From: Vogesella fluminis
GTDB taxonomy: Bacteria > Pseudomonadota > Gammaproteobacteria > Burkholderiales > Chromobacteriaceae
Reading direction: 5' to 3'
Length of the DNA: 64,000 nt
NCBI RefSeq assembly: GCF_014652335.1
Contig: NZ_BMYP01000001.1
Span: 72,268 to 136,267 of the forward strand
Shown: positions 10,403 through 20,124 of the stretch, piece after piece
How the letters are laid out: each line of letters begins with the position of its first letter
Numbering within the stretch: position 1 is the stretch's first letter
Made by a program: the position numbers and the translations under genes
Notes under the pieces: model-generated
Told to the model about the DNA's origin: nothing
The model's database searches: none
Seen by the model: only the letters and a program-made list of their open reading frames with translations

Positions 10403-10684
10403 ATGACCTTTGACGAAGCCGTACACCCGGACCATTTCAGCACCCTGCGCCGCACCCCGTTCCCGCATGCCCTGATCGAGCAACAACTGATGCAGATGGG
10501 CGGCGGCGGCGTCGCCGGCAGTGCCTTCCGCAAGCAGGTACTGCAGGCCGCCGGCTGGCCGCACGACGGCCTGGTGCCGTTTGCCAAGCACCCACAGCTG
10601 GCCAGCACCGCGTTCAACCGCATTCGCCTGGCACTGAGCGAGCACCGGCAGCCGGACAAGTTGCTGGCGGCGCTGGCCGGTTAG
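10403..10684 (+). CDS. Hypothetical protein
   Basis: A 93-residue soluble protein preceded by a near-perfect ribosome site (GAAGGAG, 7 bases before ATG 10403). I do not recognise the family. It begins [36 protein letters not shown], has no signal peptide or membrane segment and is rich in His, Arg and Leu. It is divergent from pckG and separated by about 290 bases that hold one exact GGTTGGCCGCAA motif (10314) and the promoters of both genes, which I could not resolve. A strong hairpin follows the gene. The ribosome site and terminator support it being real. Confidence 0.65.
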   Translation: MTFDEAVHPDHFSTLRRTPFPHALIEQQLMQMGGGGVAGSAFRKQVLQAAGWPHDGLVPFAKHPQLASTAFNRIRLALSEHRQPDKLLAALAG

Positions 10685-10740
10685 GACCCGTCAGCGCTTG
10701 TGTCATCGCCGCAGCCGGCTTTGCCCGGATGCCGCGCACA

Positions 10741-10780
10741 AAAATGGCCCTGGCAGGGTTATTCCCTGCCAGGGCCGTTT
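10741..10780. terminator. Bidirectional terminator between convergent genes
   Basis: A 13-base perfect stem (GGCCCTGGCAGGG, loop TTATT) with A-run and T-run flanks. It serves the plus gene ending at 10684 and the minus gene ending at 10821. Confidence 0.8.
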
Positions 10781-10820
10781 GACAAAGCGATGCGCCGGGC
10801 AAAACAAGCGTTAACAGCCC

Positions 10821-11615
10821 CTAATCCTTGCCGTCGAGGATGTTACCGAGGCCGCCCAGCAGCGAACCCTGCTCGCTGCTGCCGCCGCCGGCCTTGGGGC
10901 TGGCGGCGACGATGCGGTCGGCCAGGCGCGACAGCGGCAGCGACTGCAGCCACACGTGGCCGGGGCCGGTCAGTTTGGCAAAGAACAGTCCTTCACCGCC
11001 GAACAGCGCCGACTTCAGCTTGCCGACGTACTCGATATCGAAATCCACCGTCGGCTGGTAGGCGACCACGCAGCCGGTATCGACACGCAGCACCTCGCCC
11101 GGCTGCAGCTGGCGGCTGGTCAGCGTGCCACCGGCGTGCAGGAACACGTAGCCGTCGCCGTCCAGCTTCTGCATGATGAAGCCCTCGCCGCCGAACAGGC
11201 CGGTGCCGATCTTCTTCTGGAACGCGAGGCTGAGGCTGACGCCCTTGGCGGCGGCGAGGAAGCTGTCCTTCTGCGCGTACAGCGTGCCGCCCAGCTCCAG
11301 AAGGTGCACCGGCACGATCTTGCCGGGGTAGCTGGCGGCAAAGGCGACGCGGCGCTTGCGCTGGCCCTGGTTGAGGTAGACGGTGGTGAACAGCGATTCG
11401 CCGGTGATCAGCCGCTTGCCGGCACCCAGCAGCTTGCCCAGCAGCCCGCTCTGCGCCGCCGAGCCGTCGCCGAACACGGTGTCCATGCTGACATCGTCTT
11501 CCATGTAGTACAGCGCGCCGGCCTCGCCGACCGCGGCCTCACCGGGGTCCAGCTCCACCTCCACGTACTGCATGTCATCACCGAAGATCTGGTAGTCGAT
11601 CACATCCATTGCCAT
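10821..11615 (-). CDS. TIGR00266/AIM24-family protein
   Basis: A 264-residue protein of the AIM24-like family (TIGR00266, formerly DUF124), whose bacterial role is not settled. Family features are visible: GEAAVGEAGALYYMEDDV near the start, the repeated glycine segments GTGLFGGEGFIMQKLDGDGYVFLHAGG and SALFGGEGLFFAKLTGPGHVWLQSLP, and a poorly conserved glycine/serine-rich tail. The pattern is that of a double-stranded beta-helix made of two repeats. The start at 11615 has AAGGAGAG six bases upstream and is followed by a second ATG two codons later. It is cytosolic by sequence and lies just downstream of fba on the same strand, with a terminator between them. Confidence 0.8.
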   Translation of the reverse strand: MAMDVIDYQIFGDDMQYVEVELDPGEAAVGEAGALYYMEDDVSMDTVFGDGSAAQSGLLGKLLGAGKRLITGESLFTTVYLNQGQRKRRVAFAASYPGKIVPVHLLELGGTLYAQKDSFLAAAKGVSLSLAFQKKIGTGLFGGEGFIMQKLDGDGYVFLHAGGTLTSRQLQPGEVLRVDTGCVVAYQPTVDFDIEYVGKLKSALFGGEGLFFAKLTGPGHVWLQSLPLSRLADRIVAASPKAGGGSSEQGSLLGGLGNILDGKD

Positions 11616-11716
11616 TTCGCTCTCCTTGGGCACCATGCCGGCATGCGCTCATGCTAGCGGCTGGCCATGCCGAATGCAAAACCGGTGCAGCAGCACTGCC
11701 CGCCGGGGATGCCCGC

Positions 11717-11736
11717 TGCGGCCAACGTTGGCCGCA
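11717..11736. repeat. 20-bp palindrome built from the GTTGGCCGC motif
   Basis: TGCGGCCAACGTTGGCCGCA is a perfect palindrome, two motif copies tail to tail. It sits between the AIM24-family gene and fba. Confidence 0.8.
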
Positions 11737-11740
11737 GGCA

Positions 11741-11771
11741 ACAAAAAACGCCACTCCGCAAAGTGGCGTTT
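11741..11771 (-). terminator. Terminator of fba
   Basis: Read on the minus strand, stem AACGCCACT with its complement is followed by a run of six T. It lies 20 bases after the fba stop codon. Confidence 0.8.
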
Positions 11772-11790
11772 GGCATGGGGCGGGCCGTGC

Positions 11791-12855
11791 TTACTTCACG
11801 ATCTGCGCCAGCTGGCCTTTCAGGTACAGGTTGGCCATGGCGTCCAGGCTTACCGGCTTGATCTTGCTGGCCATGCCGGCGGCGCCGAAGGCTTCGTAAC
11901 GGGCCAGCACGATGTCGCGCATCGCGTCGGTGGACACCTTCAGGTATTTGCGCGGGTCGAATTCCTTCGGGTTCTGCGCCAGGAAGCGGCGGATGGCGCC
12001 GGTGGAGGCCAGGCGCAGGTCGGTGTCGATGTTGACCTTGCGCACGCCGTGCTTGATGCCTTCCACGATCTCTTCCACCGGCACGCCGTAGGTCTCGCCC
12101 AGCTCGCCACCGAACTCGTTGATGATCTGCAGCCATTCCTGCGGTACGCTGGAGGAGCCGTGCATCACCAGGTGGGTGTTGGGGATGCGGGCGTGGATTT
12201 CCTTGATGCGGTCGATGCGCAGCACGTCGCCGGTCGGCTTCTTGCTGAACTTGTAGGCGCCGTGGCTGGTGCCGATGGCGATGGCCAGCGCGTCCACGCC
12301 GGTGTCCTTGACGAACTGGGCGGCTTCTTCCGGATCGGTCAGCAGCTGGCTGTGGTCGAGCACGCCTTCGGCGCCGACGCCGTCTTCCTCGCCGGCCATG
12401 CCGGTTTCCAGGCTACCCAGGCAGCCGATCTCGCCTTCCACCGACACGCCGCAGGCGTGGGCGAAGTTGACCACGGTGCGGGTGACGTCGACGTTGTAGT
12501 CGTAGTCGGCCGGGGTCTTGCCGTCGGACTTCAGCGAGCCGTCCATCATCACCGAGCTGAAACCCAGCTGGATCGAGCGCTGGCACACGTCCGGGCTGGT
12601 GCCATGGTCCTGGTGCATCACCACCGGGATATGCGGGAATTCTTCCACCGCCGCCAGGATCAGGTGGCGCAGGAACGGCGCGCCGGCGTATTTGCGCGCA
12701 CCGGCCGAGGCCTGCACGATCACCGGGGCGTCGACCTTGTCGGCGGCTTCCATGATGGCGCGCATCTGTTCCAGATTGTTGACGTTGAAGGCCGGCAGGC
12801 CGTAGCTGAATTCTGCTGCGTGGTCCAGCAGCTGACGCATCGAAACGAGTGCCAT
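11791..12855 (-). CDS. fba: Class II fructose-bisphosphate aldolase
   Basis: A 354-residue zinc-dependent aldolase that splits or forms fructose 1,6-bisphosphate. The metal and substrate blocks are present: [14 protein letters not shown] with zinc-ligand histidines, [41 protein letters not shown], and [11 protein letters not shown]. The length and sequence match the Calvin-cycle subtype of class II enzymes found in beta- and gammaproteobacteria. The start [15 protein letters not shown] is the family start. It ends the minus-strand carbon cluster after tkt, gap, pgk and a LysE-type gene, and has its own terminator. Confidence 0.96.
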   Translation of the reverse strand: MALVSMRQLLDHAAEFSYGLPAFNVNNLEQMRAIMEAADKVDAPVIVQASAGARKYAGAPFLRHLILAAVEEFPHIPVVMHQDHGTSPDVCQRSIQLGFSSVMMDGSLKSDGKTPADYDYNVDVTRTVVNFAHACGVSVEGEIGCLGSLETGMAGEEDGVGAEGVLDHSQLLTDPEEAAQFVKDTGVDALAIAIGTSHGAYKFSKKPTGDVLRIDRIKEIHARIPNTHLVMHGSSSVPQEWLQIINEFGGELGETYGVPVEEIVEGIKHGVRKVNIDTDLRLASTGAIRRFLAQNPKEFDPRKYLKVSTDAMRDIVLARYEAFGAAGMASKIKPVSLDAMANLYLKGQLAQIVK

Positions 12856-12913
12856 GGGGTGAGTCTCCAGTAGTTGAATGCTTGTCGCGCCCGCCGTGGC
12901 CGGCGCGGAAAAA

Positions 12914-12925
12914 GGTTGGCCGCAA
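12914..12925 (+). repeat. GGTTGGCCGCAA motif upstream of fba
   Basis: An exact 12-base copy between the LysE-type gene and fba. Confidence 0.8.
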
Positions 12926-12936
12926 CGGCCGGTGGT

Positions 12937-13572
12937 TCAGGCGCGGCTGACGGTGCTCAGCGCCACGCCGGCAGCCATGAACGAGCCGCCGGCGAAGCGG
13001 TTCATCAGGCGCTGGCGCAGCGGGCTGGTGATCCAGTGCTTGAGCCTGGCGCCGCCGAAGGCGTACACCACCTGCCAGCTGCTCTCGATCACGTAGAAGG
13101 TGCCGGCCAGCACCACCAGTTGCGGCATTTGCGGTGCATCGGCGCGCATGAACTGCGGGAACAGCGCGGCAAAGAATACGAAGGCCTTCGGATTGCTCAT
13201 CGCCACCAGGAAGCCGGTGCGAAAGCGCTGCCAGTTGCTGACGGCGGCCGCGCCGTCGTCGTCACCGTCGCTGCCCATGCGCTCGCTGACCGGTGCGCGC
13301 CAGGCCTGGTAGCCCAGCCACACCAGATAGCCGGCGCCGGCGTACTTGACGATGGAAAACAACAGCTCGGAGGCGGCCAGCAGCGCGCCGAGGCCGGCGG
13401 CAGAACCGCCCATGATCAGGCCCAGCGCCAGCAGCAGGCCGGCCATGGTCGGCAGCGCGCCGCGCAGGCCGAAGCGGATGCCGTGGCTCATCGCCAGCAG
13501 CATGTTGGGGCCGGGGGTGGCGGACACGAAAAACACCGTCACCACGAAGATCAGCCAGGTATCGAAGGCCAT
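12937..13572 (-). CDS. LysE/RhtB-family amino-acid exporter
   Basis: A 211-residue inner-membrane protein with about six hydrophobic helices. The family signature is at the N-terminus: FVVTVFFVSATPGPNMLLAMSHGIRFGLRGAL, including the conserved TPGPN. A second conserved block is FRTGFLVAMSNPKAFVFFAALFPQF. Members export amino acids such as lysine, homoserine or threonine; the substrate here is unknown. The start at 13572 is preceded by AAGGAG. It sits between pgk and fba, where related bacteria often carry pyruvate kinase, with no obvious link to glycolysis. Confidence 0.88.
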   Translation of the reverse strand: MAFDTWLIFVVTVFFVSATPGPNMLLAMSHGIRFGLRGALPTMAGLLLALGLIMGGSAAGLGALLAASELLFSIVKYAGAGYLVWLGYQAWRAPVSERMGSDGDDDGAAAVSNWQRFRTGFLVAMSNPKAFVFFAALFPQFMRADAPQMPQLVVLAGTFYVIESSWQVVYAFGGARLKHWITSPLRQRLMNRFAGGSFMAAGVALSTVSRA

Positions 13573-13655
13573 GGGCGCTGCTCCTTGCATCTGTAATGGG
13601 GGTGTTGCCGAGTCTAGGCGCGAAGCCTGTACCCGGCAAGTTACAGCATTGCCGT

Positions 13656-13673
13656 GCGGCCAACGTTGGCCGC
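13656..13673. repeat. 18-bp palindrome of the GTTGGCCGC motif after pgk
   Basis: GCGGCCAACGTTGGCCGC, a perfect palindrome 18 bases beyond the pgk stop. It may act as a weak terminator hairpin but lacks a T run. Confidence 0.75.
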
Positions 13674-13691
13674 GCGGTGACAGCGTTACGC

Positions 13692-14870
13692 TCAGGCGCG
13701 CTCGGCCAGAATCGCCACCGCCGGCAGTTTCTTGCCTTCCAGGAACTCGAGGAAGGCACCGCCGCCGGTGGAGATGTAGCTGATCTGCTCGGTCAGGCCG
13801 TACTTGGCGATCGCCGCCAGGGTGTCGCCACCGCCGGCGATGGAGAACGCCGCCGACTTGGCGATGGCCTCGCCCAGTGCCTGGGTGCCGTGGCTGAACT
13901 GCTCGATCTCGAACACGCCGACCGGGCCGTTCCACACCACGGTGCCGGCCTTGGCGACGATGTCGGCCAGCACCTTGGCCGAGTCCGGGCCGATGTCCAG
14001 GATCATGTCGTCGGCCGTCACCTCCGCCACGTTCTTCAGCGTGGCGGTGGCGGTGTCGGAGAACTCGCTGGCGCATACCACGTCGCTGGGCAGCGGCACA
14101 TTGCCGCCGCGGGTGCGGATCTTGGCGATCACGCGGCGGGCGTCGTCCACCAGGTCGGCCTCGGCCAGCGATTTGCCGATGGTCTTGCCTTCGGCCAGCA
14201 GGAAGGTGTTGGCGATGCCGCCGCCGACGATCAGCTGGTCCACCTTGTCGGCCAGCGCCTCGAGGATGGTCAGCTTGGTCGATACCTTGGAGCCGGCGAC
14301 GATGGCCACCAGCGGGCGCGCCGGCGCCAGCAGCGCCTTGCCCAGTGCGTCCAGCTCAGCGGCGAGCAGGATGCCGGCGCAGGCGACCGGCGCGAACTGC
14401 GCCACGGCGTGGGTGGACGCTTCGGCGCGGTGTGCGGTGCCGAAGGCGTCGTTGACGAACACGTCGCACAGGCTGGCGTAAGCCTGGCCCAGTTCGGCGT
14501 TGTTCTTTTTCTCGCCCTTGTTCAGGCGCACGTTTTCCAGCATCACCACGTCACCTGCGGCCAACGGCAGGCCGGCCTGCCAGCTGTCGGACACGGTGAC
14601 GCGCTGGCACAGCAGCTCGGACAGGCGCGCGGCCACCGGCGCCAGGCTGTCTTCCGGCTTCGGCTCGCCTTCGGTCGGGCGGCCGAGGTGGGTCATCAGG
14701 ATCACGCTGGCACCGGCCTGCAGGCAGTGCTTGATGGACGGCAGGCTGGCGCGGATGCGGGTGTCGTCACCGATCACACCGTTCTTCACCGGCACGTTCA
14801 TGTCGACGCGGATCAGGACGCGCTTGCCGGCCAGGTCCAGATCGGTCAGTTTCTTGAATTGCAATTTCAT
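13692..14870 (-). CDS. pgk: Phosphoglycerate kinase
   Basis: A 392-residue glycolytic enzyme that moves a phosphate between 1,3-bisphosphoglycerate and ADP. N-terminal substrate-site blocks [12 protein letters not shown] and HLGRPTEGE are intact, as are the hinge block [11 protein letters not shown] and the nucleotide-loop GGGDTLAAI. The C-terminal [17 protein letters not shown] is typical. The start [13 protein letters not shown] is the family start, although the GAGGAG ribosome site almost touches the ATG. It follows gap on the same strand, separated by a repeat-containing gap of 169 bases, so the two may be transcribed separately. Confidence 0.97.
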   Translation of the reverse strand: MKLQFKKLTDLDLAGKRVLIRVDMNVPVKNGVIGDDTRIRASLPSIKHCLQAGASVILMTHLGRPTEGEPKPEDSLAPVAARLSELLCQRVTVSDSWQAGLPLAAGDVVMLENVRLNKGEKKNNAELGQAYASLCDVFVNDAFGTAHRAEASTHAVAQFAPVACAGILLAAELDALGKALLAPARPLVAIVAGSKVSTKLTILEALADKVDQLIVGGGIANTFLLAEGKTIGKSLAEADLVDDARRVIAKIRTRGGNVPLPSDVVCASEFSDTATATLKNVAEVTADDMILDIGPDSAKVLADIVAKAGTVVWNGPVGVFEIEQFSHGTQALGEAIAKSAAFSIAGGGDTLAAIAKYGLTEQISYISTGGGAFLEFLEGKKLPAVAILAERA

Positions 14871-14881
14871 CTCCTCAGCTA

Positions 14882-14998
14882 GGTAGGGTGGGCGGTTCGG
14901 CCCACCATCGCCCGGAATGCGATGATCTGCCCGCAGGCAGATCGTCGCATTGCCGTTCAAACAACGGTGTGGGCCGGACGTGTCCGGCCCACCCTACC
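14882..14998. repeat. Intergenic inverted-repeat element (GTAGGGTGGGC type)
   Basis: The 12-base ends GGTAGGGTGGGC (14882-14893) and GCCCACCCTACC (14987-14998) are exact complements. Inside are a further imperfect hairpin (GCGATGATCTGCC against GGCAGATCGTCGC) and nested GGCCCACC/GGGCCGG segments. Elements with these ends are widespread REP-like repeats in proteobacteria. It fills most of the gap between pgk and gap, and a GGTTGGCCGCA motif follows it at 15004. Confidence 0.7.
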
Positions 14999-15039
14999 AG
15001 GCATGCGGCCAACCTTGCGGCCGGCGGCATGGTCTGGCT

Positions 15040-16053
15040 TTATTTTGCTGCAAACATCGCGCGCGCGGTCTTCAGCATCTGCTGGCAGAAGCCCCACTCG
15101 TTGTCGTACCAGGCCAGCACCTTCACCATGTTGCCGCCGGTGACCTTGGTCAGGGTGGCGTCGAAGATGGAGCCTTCGGTGCTGTGGTTGAAGTCGCTGG
15201 AGACCAGCGGCAGGGTGTTGTAACCCAGGGTGCCCTTCATGCTGCCTTTGGACGCCTTCAGGATGATCTCGTTGATCTCGTCCTTGGTGGTGTCGCGCAT
15301 GGCGGTGAAGGTCAGGTCGACCAGCGACACGTTGATGGTCGGCACGCGTACCGAGAAGCCGTCCAGACGGCCCTTCAGCTCCGGCAGCACCAGACCCACC
15401 GCCTTGGCGGCGCCGGTCTTGGTCGGGATCAGGTTGTCGGTGGCGGAACGGGCGCGGCGCAGGTCCTTGTGACGCACGTCGGTCAGCACCTGGTCGTTGG
15501 TGAAGGCGTGAATGGTGGTCATCAGCCCCTTCTTGATGCCGATGGCGTCGTTCAGCGCCTTGGCCACCGGGGCCAGGCAGTTGGTGGTGCAGGACGCGTT
15601 GGACACCACGGTCATGTCGGCGGTCAGCACGTCATGGTTGACGCCGTACACGATGGTGGCGTCCACGTCGTCGCCGCCCGGGGCCGAGATCAGCACCTTC
15701 TTGGCGCCGGCATTGATGTGCGCCTGGCACTTTTCCTTGGTGGTGAACGAGCCGGTGCACTCCAGCACCAGATCCACCTGCAGCTTGTCCCACGGCAGTT
15801 CGGCCGGGTTGCGGGTGGAGAAGAACGGGATCACGTCGCCGTTGACGATCAGGTTGGTCTCGTCGTGGCTCACTTCGGCGTCGAAACGGCCGTGCACGGT
15901 GTCGAACTTGGTCAGGTGCGCGTTGGTGGCCAGATCGCCGGAGGCGTTCACCGCCACGATCTGGAAATCATTGCCCAGCTTGTATTCGTAGATGGAGCGC
16001 AGTGCCTGGCGGCCGATGCGGCCGTAGCCGTTGATCGCGATACGGATGGTCAT
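15040..16053 (-). CDS. gap: Glyceraldehyde-3-phosphate dehydrogenase, type I
   Basis: A 337-residue enzyme that oxidises glyceraldehyde 3-phosphate to 1,3-bisphosphoglycerate with NAD(P). The Rossmann motif [14 protein letters not shown] opens the protein. The catalytic cysteine is residue 155 in [12 protein letters not shown]. The substrate-binding blocks [13 protein letters not shown] and WYDNEWGF are present. The [12 protein letters not shown] segment is typical of type I enzymes. The start [11 protein letters not shown] follows a GGGAGAG ribosome site. Directly upstream on the same strand is tkt, 118 bases away. Confidence 0.96.
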   Translation of the reverse strand: MTIRIAINGYGRIGRQALRSIYEYKLGNDFQIVAVNASGDLATNAHLTKFDTVHGRFDAEVSHDETNLIVNGDVIPFFSTRNPAELPWDKLQVDLVLECTGSFTTKEKCQAHINAGAKKVLISAPGGDDVDATIVYGVNHDVLTADMTVVSNASCTTNCLAPVAKALNDAIGIKKGLMTTIHAFTNDQVLTDVRHKDLRRARSATDNLIPTKTGAAKAVGLVLPELKGRLDGFSVRVPTINVSLVDLTFTAMRDTTKDEINEIILKASKGSMKGTLGYNTLPLVSSDFNHSTEGSIFDATLTKVTGGNMVKVLAWYDNEWGFCQQMLKTARAMFAAK

Positions 16054-16138
16054 GTTTTCTCTCCCAAGAAAAATGTCTGAAACCGGAATGTGCCCGTGTC
16101 TGCCGGCTATAGCCGGTCTGGTGGCACAGAAACGAAGC

Positions 16139-16165
16139 GGCCGCCCCGCGCGAGGCGGGGCGGCC
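16139..16165 (-). terminator. GC-rich hairpin after tkt
   Basis: An 11-base perfect stem (GGCCGCCCCGC against GCGGGGCGGCC, loop CGA-rich) lies just after the tkt stop. The T run is weak, so it may attenuate transcription into gap, or be RNA-stabilising, and not fully terminate. Confidence 0.5.
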
Positions 16166-16171
16166 TGTGTG

Positions 16172-18163
16172 TTATGCGCGGAGCACGCCCTTGGTCTTGG
16201 CGACCACGTTGTCCACGGTGAAGCCGAATTCCTTGAACAGCACGCCGGCCGGGGCGGATTCGCCGAAGTGGTCGATGCCGACCACGTCGCCTTCCAGGCC
16301 CACGTACTTGCGCCAGATGTCGGTGACACCGGCCTCGATGGCCACGCGCGGCACGCCTGCCGGCAGCACGCTGGCCTGGTAGGCCTTGTCCTGCTTGTCG
16401 AAGGCGTTGGTGCACGGCATGGACACCACGCGCACCGCGATGCCGTCGGCGGCCAGCGCTTCCTGCGCCTTCAGCGCCAGCTCCACTTCCGAGCCGGTGG
16501 CGATCAGTACCGCCTTGGCGTCGGCCGCATCGCGCAGCACGTAGCCGCCCTTCTTCACGCCGGCGATCTGCGCGGCGTCACGGCTGACGAAGGGCAGGTT
16601 CTGGCGGCTGAAGATCAGGCAGGACGGGTGGTCCTTGGCGGCCAGCGCCTCGGCCCAGGCCACCATGGATTCCACGGTGTCGCACGGGCGCCATACCGCC
16701 ATGTTCGGGATCAGGCGCAGGGTGGCGATCTGCTCCACCGGCTGGTGGGTCGGGCCGTCTTCGCCCAGGCCGATGGAATCGTGGGTGAACACGAACACCG
16801 GGTTGATCTTCATCAGCGCGGCCATGCGCAGCGCATTGCGCGCGTATTCGCTGAACATCAGGAAGGTGGCGCCGAACGGCTTCACGCCGCCATGCAGAGC
16901 CAGGCCGTTCATGATCGCGGCCATGCCGAACTCGCGCACGCCGTAGTGGATGTAGTTGCCGCCGGCTTCGGCGGTCACGGCAACGGAACCCGGCCAGTTG
17001 GTCAGGTTGGACGGTGTCAGGTCGGCGGAGCCGCCCACCAGTTCCGGCAATACCTCGGCCAGCGCGGCGATGGCGTTCTGCGAGGCCTTGCGGGTGGCGA
17101 TGGTCTCACCCTTGTCGCCCACGGCGGCGATCTTGGCGGCGACGTGCGCGTCCCAGCCGGCCGGCAGCTCGCCGGCCATGCGGCGGGTGTACTCGGCGGC
17201 CAGTTCCGGATGCGCGGCGGCGTAGTCGGCGAACAGCTGGTTCCAGCCGGCTTCCAGCTCGCTGCCCTTGGCGCGGTAGTTCCACGCGTCGTAGATGTCC
17301 TGCGGGATCACGAACGGCTCGTATGCCCACTTCAGGTTGGCGCGCGCGGCAGTGATTTCGGCGCTGCCCAGCGGCGCGCCGTGCACGTCGTGGCCGCCTT
17401 CCTTGTTCGGTGCGCCCTTGCCGATCACGGTCTTGCAGCAGATCAGGGTTGGCCGCGCGGTTTCCTTCTTCGCGGTGGCGATGGCGATCTGCAGTTCTTC
17501 GGCGTCGTGGCCGTCGACGTGGCGGATCACCTGCCAGCCGTAGGCTTCGAAGCGGGCCGGGGTGTCGTCGGTGAACCAGCCTTCGACATCGCCGTCGATG
17601 GAAATACCGTTGTCGTCGTAGAACGCAATCAGTTTGCCCAGGCCCCAGGTGCCGGCCAGCGCGCAGGCTTCGTGGCTGATGCCTTCCATCATGCAGCCGT
17701 CGCCGAGGAAGGCGTAGGTGTAGTGATCGACGATCGGGAAGCCGTCGCGGTTGAATTCGGCGGCGAGGATCTTCTCGGCCAGCGCCATGCCCACCGCGTT
17801 GCTGATGCCCTGGCCCAGCGGGCCGGTGGTGGTCTCCACGCCCGGTGCGTAGCCGTATTCCGGGTGGCCCGGCGTCTTGCTGTGCAGCTGGCGGAAGTTC
17901 TTGAGGTCGTCGATCGAAAGGTCGTAGCCGGTGAGATGCAGCAGGCTGTACAGCAGCATGGAGCCGTGGCCGTTGGAGAGCACGAAGCGGTCGCGGTTGG
18001 ACCAGTCCGGATTGGCAGGGCTATGCTTCAGATAATCGCGCCACAGTACTTCGGCGATATCCGCCATGCCCATCGGGGCGCCGGGGTGACCGGATTTGGC
18101 CTTTTCCACCGCGTCCATCGACAGGAAGCGTACGGCATTGGCAAGCTCGGTGCGGGAGACCAT
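16172..18163 (-). CDS. tkt: Transketolase
   Basis: A 663-residue thiamine-diphosphate enzyme moving two-carbon units between sugar phosphates (pentose phosphate pathway, also the Calvin cycle). Visible blocks: [18 protein letters not shown], the [17 protein letters not shown] substrate loop, the thiamine-diphosphate motif [13 protein letters not shown]...NGISIDG, the [17 protein letters not shown] catalytic histidine/aspartate block, and IFSRQNLP. Length is normal. It is the first gene of the minus-strand carbon cluster (tkt-gap-pgk-lysE-fba). A GGTTGGCCGC motif is embedded at 17447 and reads R-P-T-L in [10 protein letters not shown]. Confidence 0.96.
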   Translation of the reverse strand: MVSRTELANAVRFLSMDAVEKAKSGHPGAPMGMADIAEVLWRDYLKHSPANPDWSNRDRFVLSNGHGSMLLYSLLHLTGYDLSIDDLKNFRQLHSKTPGHPEYGYAPGVETTTGPLGQGISNAVGMALAEKILAAEFNRDGFPIVDHYTYAFLGDGCMMEGISHEACALAGTWGLGKLIAFYDDNGISIDGDVEGWFTDDTPARFEAYGWQVIRHVDGHDAEELQIAIATAKKETARPTLICCKTVIGKGAPNKEGGHDVHGAPLGSAEITAARANLKWAYEPFVIPQDIYDAWNYRAKGSELEAGWNQLFADYAAAHPELAAEYTRRMAGELPAGWDAHVAAKIAAVGDKGETIATRKASQNAIAALAEVLPELVGGSADLTPSNLTNWPGSVAVTAEAGGNYIHYGVREFGMAAIMNGLALHGGVKPFGATFLMFSEYARNALRMAALMKINPVFVFTHDSIGLGEDGPTHQPVEQIATLRLIPNMAVWRPCDTVESMVAWAEALAAKDHPSCLIFSRQNLPFVSRDAAQIAGVKKGGYVLRDAADAKAVLIATGSEVELALKAQEALAADGIAVRVVSMPCTNAFDKQDKAYQASVLPAGVPRVAIEAGVTDIWRKYVGLEGDVVGIDHFGESAPAGVLFKEFGFTVDNVVAKTKGVLRA

Positions 18164-18439
18164 GCGGGAAGAACCTCAATTTGTAGGGAACCGGAACAAC
18201 AGTGACGCCATCGCTTTTGCCGACGGGGTAACCGTTGCGAAATCATGGAATTATCGCTGAGTTCGGTCTTTTCAGGCAAGGTTGGCCGCAGGCTGCGGCG
18301 GGGCAAGGGGCAGGATTTTCGGCAGAAAGGCGGTGCCAGCGGGTATAACCATGCCAATGGTGAGTCATTTGCCGGGGCTTATGCCGCCACCGTGCACTGG
18401 CGGGCGGCCATCACATCAACAACAGGGGAGTTGTCAGCC

Positions 18440-19168
18440 GTGGAGTCTCTATCCATTCCGGTGCCGCACAAGGTGCCGTTTCGCCAGGGGGGCGTCTGGA
18501 TCCAGCAGGCCTTTTTCCTGGTGCGCGAGCAGCCGCTGACCTGGCTGCTGTTTGCCGCGATGTACGGCATGATCCAGCTCACCGTGGCGGCGCTGCCGGT
18601 GGTCGGCCAGTTCCTGAGCATGGTGTCGGTGCCGGTGTTCGCCGGCGGCTTCGTGCTGGCCGCGGCCAAGGCGATGCGCGGCGAGCAGCTGCGGCCGCTG
18701 GACCTGTTCCTGATGCTGAAGCCGCACTGGCAGCGGCTGGTGATGCTGGGCATCGCCTACTTCGGCCTGCTGGTGCTGTTGCTGATGATGATGGCGGTGC
18801 TGCTGTTGCTGCTGTTCGGCGACACGCTGCAGACGCAGCAGGCGTTCGCGCGCTCACCGGTGCTGATGCTGCTGCTGACGCTGCTGATGGGCGGCGGCCT
18901 GTTCGTCGCATCGTTGAGCTACTGGTTCGCGCCGGCGGAAATCGTGCTGCGCGAGGGTGAGCCGCTGCCGGCGATGCGCTACAGCGCACGCGCCGGCATG
19001 GCGAACTGGGGCGCGATGCTGTACTGCGGCCTGATCCTGGCGGTGCTGTTCGGACTGGCGCTGCTGCCGTTCGGCCTTGGCCTGCTGCTGTGGCTGCCGG
19101 TGATGTTCGTCACCGTGTTCATGGCCTGGCACGATGTCTGCGGCGAGGGCATGCCTCGGCGGCTGTAG
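18440..19168 (+). CDS. BPSS1780-family membrane protein
   Basis: A 242-residue inner-membrane protein with about six hydrophobic helices, matching the BPSS1780 family of uncharacterised proteins in Betaproteobacteria. Recognisable segments are VPFRQGGVWIQQAFFLVREQPLTWL at the N-terminus and YWFAPAEIVLREGEPLPAMRYSARAG before the last two helices. I chose the GTG at 18440, which has GGGGAG nine bases upstream; the frame is open to 18245 but that part looks noncoding. It is divergent from tkt. A GGTTGGCCGCA motif follows ten bases after the stop. Confidence 0.8.
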   Translation: MESLSIPVPHKVPFRQGGVWIQQAFFLVREQPLTWLLFAAMYGMIQLTVAALPVVGQFLSMVSVPVFAGGFVLAAAKAMRGEQLRPLDLFLMLKPHWQRLVMLGIAYFGLLVLLLMMMAVLLLLLFGDTLQTQQAFARSPVLMLLLTLLMGGGLFVASLSYWFAPAEIVLREGEPLPAMRYSARAGMANWGAMLYCGLILAVLFGLALLPFGLGLLLWLPVMFVTVFMAWHDVCGEGMPRRL

Positions 19169-19190
19169 CCGCACCAAGGTTGGCCGCATC

Positions 19191-19574
19191 TCATGCCGGA
19201 CATGCGAATGCCAGCACATGGCCGTCCGGGTCGAGCAGGTAGCCGGCGACATGGCCCCAGCCACGCACTGCCGGCGGCGACAGTTCGCGTGCGCCGGCAG
19301 CCAGCGCACGGGCATGGCAGGCGGCGGGATCGGCGACCGGCAGGTACAGCTCGGCGCGCGGTATCCCGGCGGCTTGCGCCGGATCGGGCAGCGCCTCGCC
19401 CAGCAAGCGGCGGATACCGGCTTCGGGCATCAGCCCCAGCACCGCGCCGCCGGGCAGCATGAACTCGGTCATGCCGGGTACATCAAGGCGCGGGTCGCAG
19501 GCCAGGGCGGCGCGGTAGAATGCGGCGGCTCGCGGCTGGTCTGCCACGTACAGGATCAGGTAGGCATGGTTCAT
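19191..19574 (-). CDS. VOC-superfamily (glyoxalase-like) protein
   Basis: A 127-residue single-domain protein of the vicinal-oxygen-chelate fold. It opens MNHAYLILYVADQPRAAAFYRAAL and closes GWGHVAGYLLDPDGHVLAFACP, both typical of metal-binding glyoxalase/dioxygenase-like proteins. Of the usual metal ligands, the N-terminal histidine is present and others are less clear, so catalytic activity is uncertain. It begins 2 bases after the stop of the acetyltransferase gene on the same strand, so the two are co-transcribed and probably translationally coupled. Confidence 0.8.
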   Translation of the reverse strand: MNHAYLILYVADQPRAAAFYRAALACDPRLDVPGMTEFMLPGGAVLGLMPEAGIRRLLGEALPDPAQAAGIPRAELYLPVADPAACHARALAAGARELSPPAVRGWGHVAGYLLDPDGHVLAFACPA

Positions 19575-19576
19575 GT

Positions 19577-20047
19577 TCAGGCCCTGGCGTTGTGACGGTA
19601 CATGTCGACATGCAGCATGCCGCCGTCGTCATAGGGATCGGACCGCACCACAAAGCCCAGCCCCTCGTAAAAACGCTGTAGCGGGGCCTGCGCCGACAGC
19701 ATGATGGCGCACCCCGGATACAGCTGTTCGCAGTGGTGGATCGCCTGCAGCATCAGCAGCCGCCCCAGCCCGCCGCCGCGGCGATCGGGCGCGACCACCA
19801 CCCGGCCGATGGCCACCGCGTCCGGATACCTGACGCCCGGCGCCAGCAGCCGGGCGTAGGCCAGCAGCCGCTCGCTGCCGTCGCGGCCGCTGAGATGCCG
19901 GCAGCGCTGGTCGAGACCGTCCAGATCGCCGTAGATCGACTGCTGCTCCACCACGAACACCTGATCGCGCAGCTGCAGCACCTCGTACAGCTGCCGCACG
20001 CCGAAATCATCAAAACCGTGGCAGTGCCACCTCACCTGACTTGCCAT
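19577..20047 (-). CDS. ElaA-like GNAT-family N-acetyltransferase
   Basis: A 156-residue protein with the acetyl-CoA-binding GNAT signature VAIGRVVVAPDRRGGGLGRLLMLQAI. The N-terminal LYEVLQLRDQVFVVEQQSIYGDLDGLDQRCRHL block is diagnostic of the ElaA subfamily, whose substrate is unknown. The start MASQVRWHCHGF (20047) is preferred over a longer in-frame start at 20083. It is divergent from parC, with only 77 bases between them, and is followed 2 bases later by the VOC protein. Confidence 0.85.
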   Translation of the reverse strand: MASQVRWHCHGFDDFGVRQLYEVLQLRDQVFVVEQQSIYGDLDGLDQRCRHLSGRDGSERLLAYARLLAPGVRYPDAVAIGRVVVAPDRRGGGLGRLLMLQAIHHCEQLYPGCAIMLSAQAPLQRFYEGLGFVVRSDPYDDGGMLHVDMYRHNARA

Positions 20048-20124
20048 AGTACAATTTGCCCCATTGCCAGTTTTGTGACCCACACCATAGCACGATGTGC
20101 TGACCGCACGCCGTACGGACCCTT

